A DNA stretch of 64,000 bases from CALMEC01 sp963706315 (GTDB lineage Bacteria; Actinomycetota; Thermoleophilia; Miltoncostaeales; Miltoncostaeaceae). The stretch lies in assembly GCA_963706315.1 (NCBI GenBank), contig CAVPMA010000024.1:139814-203813 (forward strand), read 5' to 3'. This document shows, piece after piece, positions 50,808 to 61,500 of this stretch. The notes beneath the pieces were generated by a model. It was not told the origin of the DNA, did no database searches, and saw nothing but the letters and a program-made list of their open reading frames with translations. Numbering within the stretch: the stretch's first letter is position 1; each line of letters opens with the position of its first letter. The position numbers were made by a program, and so were the translations under genes.

Positions 50808-53624
50808 CTACGACTTCGCCTCGGTGATCGCACGCGCCGGCGAGACCGCCCGCTGCGGGTCGACCGCCGCCGTATTCGGGGCGCCCCGCCGGCGGATCCA
50901 CTTGCTCACCTCGACGACCACCGGAAGAACAAGGGCGAGCCCGAAGCAGGCGACCCACTCCCGGCCCGTCAGGGAGGTCGTCAGCAACCCCTTCTGGAGC
51001 CTGGGCAACTCCGTGGCCAGTGCGATCATCACCACAGGGAACACGGCGATCGCAACCGCCTTCAGTACGGGAGCCGACAGCCCGCTGGTCGGATCACGGC
51101 GGTTCGTCAGTGCGTTGAAGACAGTGCCCAGCCCCATCACCACGAACGTCATCGTCAGCGAGGCGCTCGGCTGATCGGGACTCGGCTCGTCGGGTCCAGC
51201 CACCAGGGGAAGGAAGGCCGGGACGAACAGCGCCACCGCATAGACGACCCACAGCGTGATCGCCGTGCGGTTGCTGATCGGCACCTTTGGGTCACGCGGT
51301 GGCCGGTGCATCACGTCGGGGTCGCCCGGGTCGACCGCGATCACGACGACCCCCGCCGCGGTCGCGAAGATCAGCAGGTACAGCACCATCAGGGGCGTGA
51401 GCGCAACACCCTCGTTCACGTCGAAGGCGGTGGCCGCGATGAACAACAGCACCAGGGACAACAGCTGCGTCATCTGGTAGCGGACGTAGGAGACGACCTT
51501 GTCGTAGACGCGGCGGCCGATCTCCACGGCTTGGACGAGCGTGCCGAAGTTGTCGTCGGTGAGGATCATCCGTGCGGCCTGCTTGGTGACCTCGCTCCCG
51601 CTCCCCATTGCGACGCCGATGTCCGCCTGCTTGAGGGCGGCGGCGTCGTTGACGGCGTCGCCGGTCATCGCCACGATCAGGCCTTGCGCCTGCATCAGCC
51701 GGGCCAGGCGGAGCTTGTCCTGGGGTGTTACCCGCCCGAAGACGTGCAGCTCGGGCAGCCGACGGGCCAGCTCGTCGTCGGTCATCGTCTGCAGCTCGGT
51801 GCCGCTGATCGCGCCCGACCCGAGCCCGAGCGACTCGCCGATCGCCTGGGCGGTCACCGCGTGATCGCCCGTGATCATGCGCACGTCGATGCCGGCGCCA
51901 AGCGCGGTCTGGACCGCGGCCTTCGCCGTAGGGCGCAGCGGGTCGATAATGCCCACGAGGCCGACGAATGCAAGGTCGTGGGTCAACGACATCGGGTCGG
52001 CGTCCATCGCGTCGAGTTCGTCGTCATCAACGAAGCGGGCGGCGAACGCCAGCACCCGTAGACCCTTCTCGCCCATGCGGTCGTTCGCCTCGTCGATTCC
52101 CGAGCGCGCCTCATCGATCGGCACCTGCGAGCCGCTCATCGGACCTCCGGAGCGGCTGCAGCGCGCCAGCACGACGTCTGGGCCGCCCTTGACCAGCTGG
52201 ATCACGCGTTCGCCCCCGTCCACCGGGTAGCGGTGGAAGGTGGCCATGAACTTGTAATCGGAGTCGAACGGCACCTCCGTGAGGCGCGGGTAGGCCCGCC
52301 GCGTCTCCTCCGCGTCGACGCCGAGCTTGGCCGCGAGCACGACGAGCGCCGCCTCCGTCGGGTCGCCGACCACACTCCCGTCGTCGCCGACCGTCGCATC
52401 ACTGTCCAGGACGAGTCCGAGCGCGAGCCGCGTGAAGTCGGGCACCGGGGCCCCGGCGACTGACGTGAGGGCCCCGGTCTTGCGGTAGCCCTCCCCCTCG
52501 ACCGTGAACCACTGGTCGGCGGTGTACATGGTCGAGACCATCATCTGGTTCAGCGTCAGGGTGCCGGTCTTGTCCGTGTTGATCGCGCTCGTCGCCCCGA
52601 GGGTTTCGACATCGGTCAGGTTCTTGACCACGGCCTTCGACTCGGCGAGCTGCTTCGCGCCGAGCGAGAGCAGCCCCGATACGAACGCCGGCATGCCCGT
52701 CGGGATCGCCGATATCGCCATCGCCGTGCCGAGCAGCATGACGTCGCTGAACGGCAGCCCGCGGGCAACCCCGACGATCACGATGAACGCGACCGCCGCC
52801 CAGGCGATGGTGCCCAGCACCTTCGTCAGCGAGTCGAGCTCCCGCTGCAGGGGCGACCGCGTGCGCTTGACCGAGGTCAGCATCGTCGCGATCTGACCCA
52901 TCTGGGTCTCCATGCCCGTGGCCGTCACGACGACCGAGGCGGTGCCCCGCGTCACGGCCGTGTTCTGGAACACCATGTTCGAGCGGTCGCCGATCGCCAC
53001 GTCCCGACCCTGCAGGGCGTCCGCGTTCTTGGCTACGGGAGCGCTCTCGCCGGTGAGGGCCGCCTCCTGCGTCTCGAGCGTCGCGGCGCGGACGATCCGG
53101 CCGTCTGCGGGGACGATGTCCCCGGCTTCGAGCTGGACGATGTCCCCAGGAACCACCTCCGTCGCCGGGAGAAGCGTCACCGTGCCGTCGCGCGTGACCC
53201 TGGTCTGCGGAACCTGCATGTTCGCGAGAGCGTCGATACTCGCCCTTGCCTTCAGCTCCTGCCTGGTGCCGAGCACGAGGTTGAGGACGATGAGCAGGGC
53301 GACGATCACAGCGGTCGAGACCTCGCCGATCACCAGGCTCACGACCGTGACCCCGATGAGCATGATGTTCATCGGGTCGCGAAGCTGCGCCAGCGCCACC
53401 TGCCACACCGATGGCGCCTCCTCGCCACGAATCTCGTTTGGGCCGTAGCGTGAGAGCCGCACCGCCGCCTCGGCGCCAGTCAGGCCCAGGCTCGCGTCCG
53501 ACCCCAGCGCGGCCACGACATCCGCAGTCCCGCGAGCGTACTCGGGTGTCGTCGGCGGATCGCCGGTCGCGTCAGACACCTCCTGTCTCGTCATGCCAGA
53601 GCTCTGGTGTTCATCCGACTTCAT
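50808..53624 (-). CDS. P2-like cation-transporting P-type ATPase with altered core motifs
   Basis: A 938-residue pump with an N-terminal cation-ATPase domain (AEAAVRLSRYGPNEI). The actuator loop is ALTGESAPVA (about 189-198), the phosphorylation site DKTGTLTLNQ (Asp351), and the nucleotide domain has KGGPDVVLARC. About ten membrane helices are present, the last six C-terminal. Two core motifs depart from the P2A consensus: the M4 site PEGLP is PTGMP (about 308-312), removing the ion-binding Glu, and the hinge GDGVNDAPAL is GDAVNDAAAL. The ion is therefore uncertain: Ca2+, Na+ or H+ are all possible. ATG 53624 is chosen over an earlier frame start with a basic, non-family extension; AAGGAA is upstream. 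Confidence 0.9.
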   Translation of the reverse strand: MKSDEHQSSGMTRQEVSDATGDPPTTPEYARGTADVVAALGSDASLGLTGAEAAVRLSRYGPNEIRGEEAPSVWQVALAQLRDPMNIMLIGVTVVSLVIGEVSTAVIVALLIVLNLVLGTRQELKARASIDALANMQVPQTRVTRDGTVTLLPATEVVPGDIVQLEAGDIVPADGRIVRAATLETQEAALTGESAPVAKNADALQGRDVAIGDRSNMVFQNTAVTRGTASVVVTATGMETQMGQIATMLTSVKRTRSPLQRELDSLTKVLGTIAWAAVAFIVIVGVARGLPFSDVMLLGTAMAISAIPTGMPAFVSGLLSLGAKQLAESKAVVKNLTDVETLGATSAINTDKTGTLTLNQMMVSTMYTADQWFTVEGEGYRKTGALTSVAGAPVPDFTRLALGLVLDSDATVGDDGSVVGDPTEAALVVLAAKLGVDAEETRRAYPRLTEVPFDSDYKFMATFHRYPVDGGERVIQLVKGGPDVVLARCSRSGGPMSGSQVPIDEARSGIDEANDRMGEKGLRVLAFAARFVDDDELDAMDADPMSLTHDLAFVGLVGIIDPLRPTAKAAVQTALGAGIDVRMITGDHAVTAQAIGESLGLGSGAISGTELQTMTDDELARRLPELHVFGRVTPQDKLRLARLMQAQGLIVAMTGDAVNDAAALKQADIGVAMGSGSEVTKQAARMILTDDNFGTLVQAVEIGRRVYDKVVSYVRYQMTQLLSLVLLFIAATAFDVNEGVALTPLMVLYLLIFATAAGVVVIAVDPGDPDVMHRPPRDPKVPISNRTAITLWVVYAVALFVPAFLPLVAGPDEPSPDQPSASLTMTFVVMGLGTVFNALTNRRDPTSGLSAPVLKAVAIAVFPVVMIALATELPRLQKGLLTTSLTGREWVACFGLALVLPVVVEVSKWIRRRGAPNTAAVDPQRAVSPARAITEAKS

Positions 53625-53765
53625 GAAACCGCGGTTCCTTTCATCGAGATCGCCCTCCGGTCGACGAGCCGAGACCCACGACAGGCTATGTGAACCCTGG
53701 GGTAGCCGAAGGGATGAGCCATACATGCTCCCCGTCCGACCGCCGTTGCGACTCCCGTGTGAACG

Positions 53766-54614
53766 TCACCGCTCGCGCCAGGCGGCGATGAGCTGAGTCG
53801 CCCCGAAACAGGCCAGGGCGACACCGATACCGAGGGCCGAGCCCGCCAGCACATCCGACAGCCAGTGCACCCCGAGGTACGTCCGGCTCCAGGCCATGCC
53901 GACCGCGGCGAGGGCCGCGAACAGCCAGACGGCTCGACGCTCGCCGGCACGCGTGAAGAGCAGGACGAGCGCCACCACGGTCGCGGCGGCGTAGGCGGCG
54001 TGACCGGACGGGAACGACGAGCCATACGCTGTCAGGAGCGCGCCCGCAGGGCGCTGACGATCCACGGCCCCCTTGATCGCGTTGACAAGCAGGGGCGTCA
54101 GGCTCTCGGTGATCGCGAACGCGATCAGCCCCGCCCAGCGTCTCGCGATGACGAGCACCACCCCGACCGCCAGGGGAACGACCACGCGAACGATGCCACG
54201 ACCCAGGTGATCGAAGCCACGAGCGAGGAAGGTGAGGGCATCGGTCCGGGTGCTGTCCATCCAATCCAGCCAGCGGCTGTCGATCCGGCTCGGACCCTCT
54301 GGCAAGAGCAGCGTGGCGGCCAGCACCAGTAGGACCAGCGCCACGCCGAGCAGGAGCGTCCGCCGCGGGTCGGCGACGAACGCGCTGCCGGCCGGCGCGC
54401 GGCCATCCGGAGAGGGTGCCCCAACGGAGCGCCTCCTGTTGTTGCCAGCGCGTATCCGCTGAGAATAGGGAGGGGGCGGCAGGCATCGCCCAATCGGGCG
54501 CCGTGCGTGTCCAGGCAGCGGAACGACGCCGAGCGCGTCCGCCTCGACCGCGCAGACCCGGCGATACCCGTCTCGGGTGTCCTCCTCGCGAAGCAGTGGG
54601 TGAGAACCTCGCAT
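53766..54614 (-). CDS. PAP2-superfamily membrane phosphatase
   Basis: The C-terminal part is clear. TM helices lead to KGAVDRQRPAGALL (KxxxxxxRP), SFPSGHAAYAAATV (PSGH) and SRTYLGVHWLSDVLAGSALG (SRxxxxxHxxxD), the full three-part PAP2 active site. Such enzymes remove phosphate from lipid phosphates such as phosphatidic acid or polyprenyl diphosphates. The start is not clear. ATG 54614 gives 282 residues with a polar, Arg-rich N-terminus, and the only nearer in-frame start is a GTG (54344) inside the first helix. The AGGAGG at about 54432-54437 has no in-frame start codon at useful spacing. Treat the 5' end as approximate. Confidence 0.85.
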   Translation of the reverse strand: MRGSHPLLREEDTRDGYRRVCAVEADALGVVPLPGHARRPIGRCLPPPPYSQRIRAGNNRRRSVGAPSPDGRAPAGSAFVADPRRTLLLGVALVLLVLAATLLLPEGPSRIDSRWLDWMDSTRTDALTFLARGFDHLGRGIVRVVVPLAVGVVLVIARRWAGLIAFAITESLTPLLVNAIKGAVDRQRPAGALLTAYGSSFPSGHAAYAAATVVALVLLFTRAGERRAVWLFAALAAVGMAWSRTYLGVHWLSDVLAGSALGIGVALACFGATQLIAAWRER

Positions 54615-54711
54615 GCGGCGCGCCGATCGGCGCGTGGCCGCCGGCCCTCGCGGCGTGCGAGGTACGCTGGGCCGGACACGCTTGCCCACGACGGACTCAG
54701 GGAGGCCGAAG

Positions 54712-54936
54712 ATGGACATCCTCAAGATCGAGAGCAAGGAGACCCTCTCCCGCGAGGAGGCGGCATCACGCCTGCGCGCCATCGCCGACGGGCTCGCCTC
54801 TCACAACGACGTCGAGCTCGAATGGGGCGGCAAGCATGTCCGGTTGCACGTCGCCGACGAGGTCCGGCTGGAACTCGAGATCGAGGTCGGCGACGATGAG
54901 ACGGAGTTCGAGATCGAGCTCAAGTGGAGCCGCTGA
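54712..54936 (+). CDS. Amphi-Trp domain protein
   Basis: A 74-residue protein: MDILKIESKETLSREEAASR, then LRAIADGLASHNDVELEWGG, and alternating acidic beta strands (VRLELEIEVGDDETEFEIEL) ending KWSR. The closing '(F/L)E(I/L)(E/Q)(L/I)KW' segment with the amphipathic strands defines the amphi-Trp family. It is full length. GGGAGG is 8 nt before ATG 54712. Function unknown. It is divergent from the PAP2 gene. Confidence 0.85.
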   Translation: MDILKIESKETLSREEAASRLRAIADGLASHNDVELEWGGKHVRLHVADEVRLELEIEVGDDETEFEIELKWSR

Positions 54937-55417
54937 GACTGTCGGTATCGTTGGCGCGAGCGGCGATGCCGGGGGAGATGGCATGTGGACGGGCGGAGCA
55001 CGCTCCGCGTGCCTCGGCGCCGACCGACGTCGTCACCGCTTGGGACGGACCGCCGCCGCCGAGTCCGAAGGCTCGCCGGGCCTGCGTCGATCGCCGCACA
55101 GGCATCCGGCGCGGTCACGATTCCCTGGAGAAACGAGCTCGCGAGAATCTCCGTAGCATGGCTGACGCTTCCCGGATCGACCGAGAGGTGGCGGTGGCAA
55201 GCTGCTTGCGTGACAGGACGAGGATCCAGACCGCGGATCTGGCGCCACGGGACAAGGGGGGCGGGACGGTCGCCGCGGGTGCCGGCCGGCCGGCACCCCC
55301 TCCTCGATGTGTCCCCGCCGCAGCGCGCGCCGGACGTGCGGTGGCGTCGACCGACGACGATGCGGGTTGCGCTCGATCGTCGATGGTGGCCATCCATCTC
55401 GCCGCTGACAGGGCGTC
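54937..55417. other. Intergenic region (481 bp), no gene recognised
   Basis: The frames in this stretch do not look like a protein family on either strand. It holds a 22-bp palindrome (55277-55298) and presumably the promoter of the lipid-kinase-like gene. Confidence 0.45.
55277..55298. promoter_or_regulatory. 22-bp perfect palindrome
   Basis: GGGTGCCGGCC (55277-55287) is followed directly by its reverse complement GGCCGGCACCC (55288-55298). It lies 120 bp before the lipid-kinase-like gene. It could be an operator or a terminator-like hairpin for the amphi-Trp transcript. Confidence 0.35.
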
Positions 55418-56698
55418 ATGAGGCGCCTCTCGGCGATCGCGACCCTCGCGCTGCTCGTCGCCACCGGAGTCCTCGCCGTGCTGAGCGCCGTGGGGTCATT
55501 CCCGCGCGGCCTCATCATCGCGGCGATCCTCGTGGTCGCGGTCCTCGTCGCGTGGGCGGGGGTTCTCCGGCGGGGCGCGGAGCGCATCGCGCTTGTGGCG
55601 ACGGGCGGCGGCCTGCTCGTGGCGGCGATCGTGCTGACGTTCGTGGGTGGGCGACTCCTCGAGGCCCTGCTGATGATCGTGTGCCTGGTGGCGAGCCTCG
55701 GGTTCGCCAAGCGCGTCTTCGCCGTCCGGGCCGAGCTGCCGCCGGCTGCGCGTCCGAAGCACCCGGTGGTGATCTGGAATCCCAAGTCCGGGGGCGGAAA
55801 GGCGCTTGCGGCCAATCTCGCCGACGAGGCGCGCGCGCGAGGGATCGAACCCATCGAGCTGAAGCCGGGGGACGACCTGGTGCAACTGGTGCGCGAAGCG
55901 GTGGCGGGCGGCGCGGATGGGCTCGCGGCTGCGGGAGGCGACGGGACCCAGGCGCTTGTCGCATCGATCGCCGCCGAGCACGACCTGCCGTTCGCCTGCA
56001 TTCCGGCCGGTACCCGTAACCACTTCGCACTCGATCTCGGCGTGGACCGTGATGATGTCGTCGGTGCCCTGGATGCGTTCGTCTCCGGCGGTGAGCGTCG
56101 GGTGGACCTCGCCGAGGTCAACGGGCGCACGTTCGTCAACAACGTCTCACTCGGGCTCTACGCCGAGGCGGTGCAACGCGAGGGCTATCGCGACGCGAAG
56201 CTGCGCACCATCCTCGACACCGTCCCCCACGCCCTCGGAACCGACGGACCGGGGGCGCGGCAGCTGCGCTGGACCGGGCCGGACGGGGTGGCCCGCGACT
56301 CGGCGGTGGTCATCCTGGTCTCGAACAACGCGTACCGCCTCGGCCGGGCAATCGGCTCCGGCACGCGCCCGCGGATCGACGCCGGCGTTCTGGGCATCGC
56401 CGTGATGGAGGCGGGCGGCACCGTGGGCGGGCACGACCGCCACGGCCCGCGCTGGCGCCAGTGGTCTGCGCCGAGCTTCGAGGTGGGTTCCCAGGGGGCG
56501 GTCCCTGCAGGCGTCGATGGTGAGGCGCTCATGCTCGAGGCGCCGCTGCGCTTCGCCATCCGTGCCGGCGCGCTGCGGGTACGGCTTGCCCCGCAACACC
56601 CCGGCGCGTCGCCATCGGCGGCATTGCCCGAGGGGCTGATCGACGGCATCCGCACGACGGTGAAGATCGCCGCGGGCGCGGCTCTCTCCACACAATGA
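55418..56698 (+). CDS. Diacylglycerol-kinase-catalytic-domain (lipid kinase) family membrane protein
   Basis: A 426-residue protein. Three or four N-terminal membrane helices (about 5-95) precede a DAGK-type catalytic domain: HPVVIWNPKSGGGKA (nucleotide site), DGLAAAGGDGTQALVASIAA (the GGDGT motif), PFACIPAGTRNHFALDLGVD, then the sheet domain with DGEALMLEAPLRFAIRAGAL. The GGDGT and PAGTRNHFA motifs define the YegS/DgkB-like kinase fold. It phosphorylates a lipid or isoprenoid alcohol; the membrane-anchored form suggests an envelope lipid. The PAP2 phosphatase nearby could act on the product. Confidence 0.9.
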   Translation: MRRLSAIATLALLVATGVLAVLSAVGSFPRGLIIAAILVVAVLVAWAGVLRRGAERIALVATGGGLLVAAIVLTFVGGRLLEALLMIVCLVASLGFAKRVFAVRAELPPAARPKHPVVIWNPKSGGGKALAANLADEARARGIEPIELKPGDDLVQLVREAVAGGADGLAAAGGDGTQALVASIAAEHDLPFACIPAGTRNHFALDLGVDRDDVVGALDAFVSGGERRVDLAEVNGRTFVNNVSLGLYAEAVQREGYRDAKLRTILDTVPHALGTDGPGARQLRWTGPDGVARDSAVVILVSNNAYRLGRAIGSGTRPRIDAGVLGIAVMEAGGTVGGHDRHGPRWRQWSAPSFEVGSQGAVPAGVDGEALMLEAPLRFAIRAGALRVRLAPQHPGASPSAALPEGLIDGIRTTVKIAAGAALSTQ

Positions 56699-56732
56699 CG
56701 ACGGTGCGGACAGGCACGACGGGCAAGGACAA

Positions 56733-56748
56733 GCCCGCCTGAGCGGGC
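56733..56748. terminator. Hairpin after the lipid-kinase-like gene
   Basis: GCCCGC/GCGGGC stem with a CTGA loop, 35 bp after the stop and just before a CTCTC run. It is a short candidate terminator in a convergent gap. Confidence 0.45.
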
Positions 56749-56926
56749 CTCTCAATGAACAGCGGGGCAGGATGCGGTCCCCGCGACCTTGCTTCGAGGA
56801 GCTCGGCGAGCAGGAACTGGCAGGAGTCCCAGGCATCTGGCGCTTTGATCGCTGCCGCGGCGTGACGGCCTCGGCGGGCGGCGCTTGCTCGCTCCAGCGC
56901 CGCCCACACCTGCATCGCGGCGAGGC

Positions 56927-58402
56927 CTACGCCGCCCGTTCCAGCGCCGGCGTCTCGGCGTGTGCACCATCGGCCGCCGCAGCCGCCGGCGCGACGCGAC
57001 GGCGGATCAGCACGGCGGCAAGAAGCGCACCGGCGGCCGCGAACGCGGCTCCGGCGAGCAGCGCGTCGCCGAAGCCCTCGGTCAGCGCCGCCGCCGGGGC
57101 CAGCTTCGGGTGGGAGGCGAGGATCTCCTCGCTTCGCGACACCGCGATCGTGGAGAGAACCGCGACGCCGAGCGCACCGCCGATCTGCTGGGTGGTGTTC
57201 ACGAGTCCGGAGGCGAGGCCGGCATCGCGTTCCTCGACTCCCTCGAGCGCGCCGATCGACATCGTCACGAAGGCCAGGCCGATTCCGATCCCGGACACCA
57301 TCAGCGCCGGCAGGAGATCGTGGACGTAACTCGCGTCAGCCGGCACGCGAGCGAGCATCCAGATTCCGGCGGCGGCGACGGCGAGACCCGCGACGAGCGG
57401 CCGACGCGGCCCGACCCGGGTCACCAACTGAGCGCCGCCGACCGAGGTGACGAGCGCTGTCACCGACAGCGCAAGCCAGGCGAAGCCGGCCTCGAGCGGC
57501 GAGTAGCCGAGGACCTGCTGCAGGTACAGCGTGATGATGAAGAACATCCCGTACACTGCCGCGCCGAAGAGAACCCCGGCGACGTTCGAGCCGAGCAGCG
57601 CGGAGAGCCGGAAGATCCGGAACGGCACCAGTGGCGCGGCTGAGCGGCGTTCGATCACGACGAACGCCGCAAACAGGAGCGCCGAGCCGGCAGCGAGGCC
57701 GACGGTCTGCAGCGAGGTCCAGCCGGCCGCGCCGGCGTCGACAAGGGCGTACACGAGCAGTGAGAGCGCAGAGGTCACCGCGGCCGCCCCGGCCAGATCG
57801 AATCGGCGGGCCGCGCCGACCACCCGCGTCTCGTCCAGCAAGACGGGGCTGAGCGCGATCACGAGCGCGCCGACGGGCACGTTGAGGAAGAAGATCCACT
57901 CCCAGCCGACGGTCTCCGTGAGTACGCCGCCGACGAGTAGGCCGATCGTCCCGCCCGAAGCCCCGACGGCGCCCCAGGCGCCGAGCGCCTTGTTGCGCTC
58001 CGCGCCCTCACGGAAGGTCGTCATCAGGATCGAGAGTGCGGCGGGAGTCATCGCTGCCGCTCCGATTCCCTGGAGTGCCCGGGCGGCGATCAGCAGCGCC
58101 GCGGAGGGAGCGAGCCCACCGAGCAGCGACGCGAGTGCGAACACGGCGACCCCGGCGACGAAGACGCGACGCCTGCCGAGCAGGTCGGCTGCCCGTCCGC
58201 CGAGCAGCAGCAGACCGCCGAAGGTCAGCGCGTAGGCGCTCGCCACCCACTGCAGGTTGTGCTGTGAGAACTCGAGGTCGGCCTGGATCGAGGGCAGGGC
58301 GACGTTCACGATCGCCACGTCCAGGATGACCATGAAGAAGGCGGAGCAGAGCAGCGCCAGACCAAACCAACGGCGCCTGCTGGTATTGCGTAGCGGTTCC
58401 AT
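56927..58402 (-). CDS. MFS exporter, DHA2 family, 14-TM type, divergent from a BTAD regulator
   Basis: A 491-residue DHA2 exporter. TM1 is MVILDVAIVNVALPSIQADL, motif A is GGRAADLLGRRRVF, and LASGLVNTTQQIGGALGVAV lies in the C-terminal half. It is close in design to the 7770-9203 exporter (same EFSQHNLQW and YALTFGGLLLLGGR context). ATG 58402 with AAAGGAA upstream is chosen; a longer frame overlaps the divergent regulator promoter. It shares a 133-bp promoter region with the large BTAD regulator gene, a layout that usually means the regulator controls the exporter. Confidence 0.88.
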   Translation of the reverse strand: MEPLRNTSRRRWFGLALLCSAFFMVILDVAIVNVALPSIQADLEFSQHNLQWVASAYALTFGGLLLLGGRAADLLGRRRVFVAGVAVFALASLLGGLAPSAALLIAARALQGIGAAAMTPAALSILMTTFREGAERNKALGAWGAVGASGGTIGLLVGGVLTETVGWEWIFFLNVPVGALVIALSPVLLDETRVVGAARRFDLAGAAAVTSALSLLVYALVDAGAAGWTSLQTVGLAAGSALLFAAFVVIERRSAAPLVPFRIFRLSALLGSNVAGVLFGAAVYGMFFIITLYLQQVLGYSPLEAGFAWLALSVTALVTSVGGAQLVTRVGPRRPLVAGLAVAAAGIWMLARVPADASYVHDLLPALMVSGIGIGLAFVTMSIGALEGVEERDAGLASGLVNTTQQIGGALGVAVLSTIAVSRSEEILASHPKLAPAAALTEGFGDALLAGAAFAAAGALLAAVLIRRRVAPAAAAADGAHAETPALERAA

Positions 58403-58535
58403 CGAGGTGTTTCCTTTCCGGTCGAAGGTCGTTTCCGGTAAGGAGACCGCCCCATGGCCGCACTTCGGCTGGCATCGGGTAAAGCGTGGGTAGGCCCGGG
58501 CCGCAAGAGCGTCGATAATGCTCCCGGGGGGCAGG

Positions 58536-61500
58536 ATGGACTTTCGGATTCTCGGGCCGCTCGAGGCAATTGATGAGGTCGGCCCCGTCAAGCTGACGGG
58601 AGGAAAGCAGAAGGCCTTGCTGGCGCTGCTGCTGCTTCACGCCGACCGGGTCGTGCCGATGGATCGGCTCGTCGACGACCTCTGGGGCGACGATGTGCCG
58701 GAGAGCGCCCAGAAGATGGTGCAGATATTCGTGTCCCACCTGCGCAAGCAGCTACCGGACGATCTACTGTGCACGCGCGCACCCGGCTACCTCGTCGAGC
58801 TCGACGGACACTCTCTCGACCTTCGCCGCTTCGAGGAGCTCTATGCCGGGGCGCGCGAGGCGCTCGCGCGGGGTCGAGCCGGCGAGGCCGCCGCGGCGTT
58901 CCGCGCAGCCCTCGAGCTCTGGCGCGGGCCGGCACTTGCGGAGTTCGAGGAACCGTTCGCGCGGCTCGAGGAAGCCCGACTTGCCGAGCAGCACCTCACC
59001 TGCCTGGAGGAGTGCATCGAGGTGGAATTGACCCTCGGGCGCCACTTCGAGCTCGTCGCGGAGCTCGAGACGCTCGTACGCCGCCATCCGCTTCGCGAGC
59101 GCCCGCTCGGGCAGCTGATGCTGGCGCTGTACCGGTGCGGCAGGCACGCCGAGGCGCTCGACGTCTTTCAGTCGTTCCGACGCATGCTCGACGACGAGCT
59201 TGGCATCAACCCGTCCCCGCGTCTCAAGGACCTCGAGCGTCGAGTGCTGCAACAGGACGCGTCGCTCGACCACGTCTCCGCGGAGCAGGTCGGCCTCGCC
59301 GTGCACCGGCGCGCACCTGTCACTCGCGTTCTCCCTCAGCTCGTCCAGCCGGTTGCCGGTCGTGAGCGCGAGCTCACCCACCTCGAGCGGCTGTACGACG
59401 AGGCCGAGGCCGGCGCGAGGCGACTTGTCTTCATCACCGGCGAAGCGGGGATCGGCAAGACGACCGTCGTCGAGAACCTGGCGGCGCGAGCCGGGTCGTC
59501 GGTGCAGACGCTCGTCGCTCACGGCCAGTGCGTCGAGCACCGTGGCGCCGGGGAGCCGTATCTGCCCGTGCTGGAGGCGCTCGGCCGGCTCGCCCGCCAG
59601 CCGAACGGCCAACAGCTCGTCCCGCTGCTTGCCCGGCAGGCACCGACCTGGCTCGCCCAGATGCCGTGGCTCCTCGCTGACGACGAGCTCGAGGCGGTGC
59701 AGCGCCGCCTGATCGGAGCCACGCACCTGCGGATGCTCCGGGAGATGCTCGAGACCCTCGAGATGATCAGCGACGAGCTCACACTTGTCCTGGTCCTCGA
59801 GGACCTGCACTGGAGCGATCCCTCGACCGTCGAACTCCTGGATGCGCTCGCCAGACGAAGGGAGCCGGCGCGTCTGCTCGTTGTCGGCACATACCGGCGG
59901 GGCGACGCCGTCGCACAGGAGCATCCCGTCCACCGTCTTGCGCGAGATCTGCGAGGACGTGACCTGTGCACGGAGATCGAAATGGGGCCGCTCAGCCGAA
60001 ACGCCGTCGGCGACCATCTGTCGGCACGGCTCGGCATGGCCGCGTCGCCCGAGGTGTCCGCCGTGCTCTGGGAGCGCACGGGCGGCAACCCGCTGTTCGT
60101 GACGACCCTGTTCGACTCATGGCTCGAGCAGGGCCTACTGGACGAAGGCGAGCCCGACCTCGCCCGTCTGTCGAGCGACGTACCGGACACGGTCCGCAAG
60201 CTGATCGAGCAGACGCTTGAGCAACTCGACCCGCTCGACCGTGAGCTTCTCTCCGCCGCGAGCGCCGTCGGACAGGAGTTCTCGGCCGCTGCCGCCGCGG
60301 CCGCAACCGCGCTCTCCGAGGCCGAGGTCGACGCGCGCTGCGACGCCCTCGCCCGCGCAGGGAGGTTCATCGAGCCGGCCGGCGAGGAGCAGTGGCCGGA
60401 CGGGACGCACGCAGCCCGGTACCGGTTCGCGCACGACCTGCACAGAGAGGTGCTCTACGGGCGACTCCCGGCCGGACAGCGCGCGCGGACTCACGGGAGA
60501 ATCGGGATGCGGCTCGAGGCCGCCTACCGAACCCGTCCGAGGGAGATCGGCGCAAAACTCACTGAGCACTTCGTGCAGGCGGGCGACGCCGGACGTGCCG
60601 TCGTAACGTCGCGTCTCGCGGCCGAGCAGGCGTTCGAGCGGCTGGCGCATCGAGAGGCCCTTGCCCACCTGACCACGGGCCTCGACATGCTCGAGCGCCT
60701 CACGGAAGGTCCCGATCGCTGGTCGGAGGAGCTCGCGCTGCAGTCGATGCTCGGACCCGCGCAGATCGCCACGCGAGGCTGGTCGGCGGCGGAAGCCGAG
60801 GCCGCTTTCCTTCGGGCACGCGAGCTGGCAGAACGGCTCGACCGTAATGATGACCTTGGCTCGGCACTTTTCAGGCTCGGCGCGCTCTACGAGGTCCGCG
60901 GCGACTACGAGCGCTCGGACCCGCTGCTCGAGCAGGCGCTCGCGCTCTCCGGCCCGACGGCCAGCAACGGGCTCCTGACGGACTCACACGAACTGCTGGC
61001 CTGCAGCCTGTTTCACCAAGGCGTTTTCGACCACGCCCTCGAGCACGCCGAACAGGGCCTCGCCGCCTACGACGGGCAGTACTTCAATCCCGTCACCGCG
61101 GCATACGGCGACAACGCCGGAGCCGCGTGCCACAGCTGGGCCGCCCTTTCCCTCTGGTTCCTCGGATACCCCGATCTCGCTCGCGAACGCGCACGAGAGG
61201 CGGTTGCGCTGGCCGACGATCCCCGCCGTCGGTTCGGCTATGCAGCCGCGCTTGCCCAGGCCGCGATCGTCGAGCAATGCCGCCTCGACCTCCCGGCGAC
61301 CCGTGCAAACGCACAGGCGGCGATGGAGGCGGCGACCCAGGACGGCTACCAGTACCGCCTCGCCATGGCGACGATCCTGCATGGGTGGGCGCTGGCCGCC
61401 GACGGGTCGTACGAGCAGGGGATCGCCGAGCTCGAGCAAGGTCTCGAGCTCTCCCGCGAGACCGGCGCTCACATGGACGATCCCTACTACTTCGCCCTGC

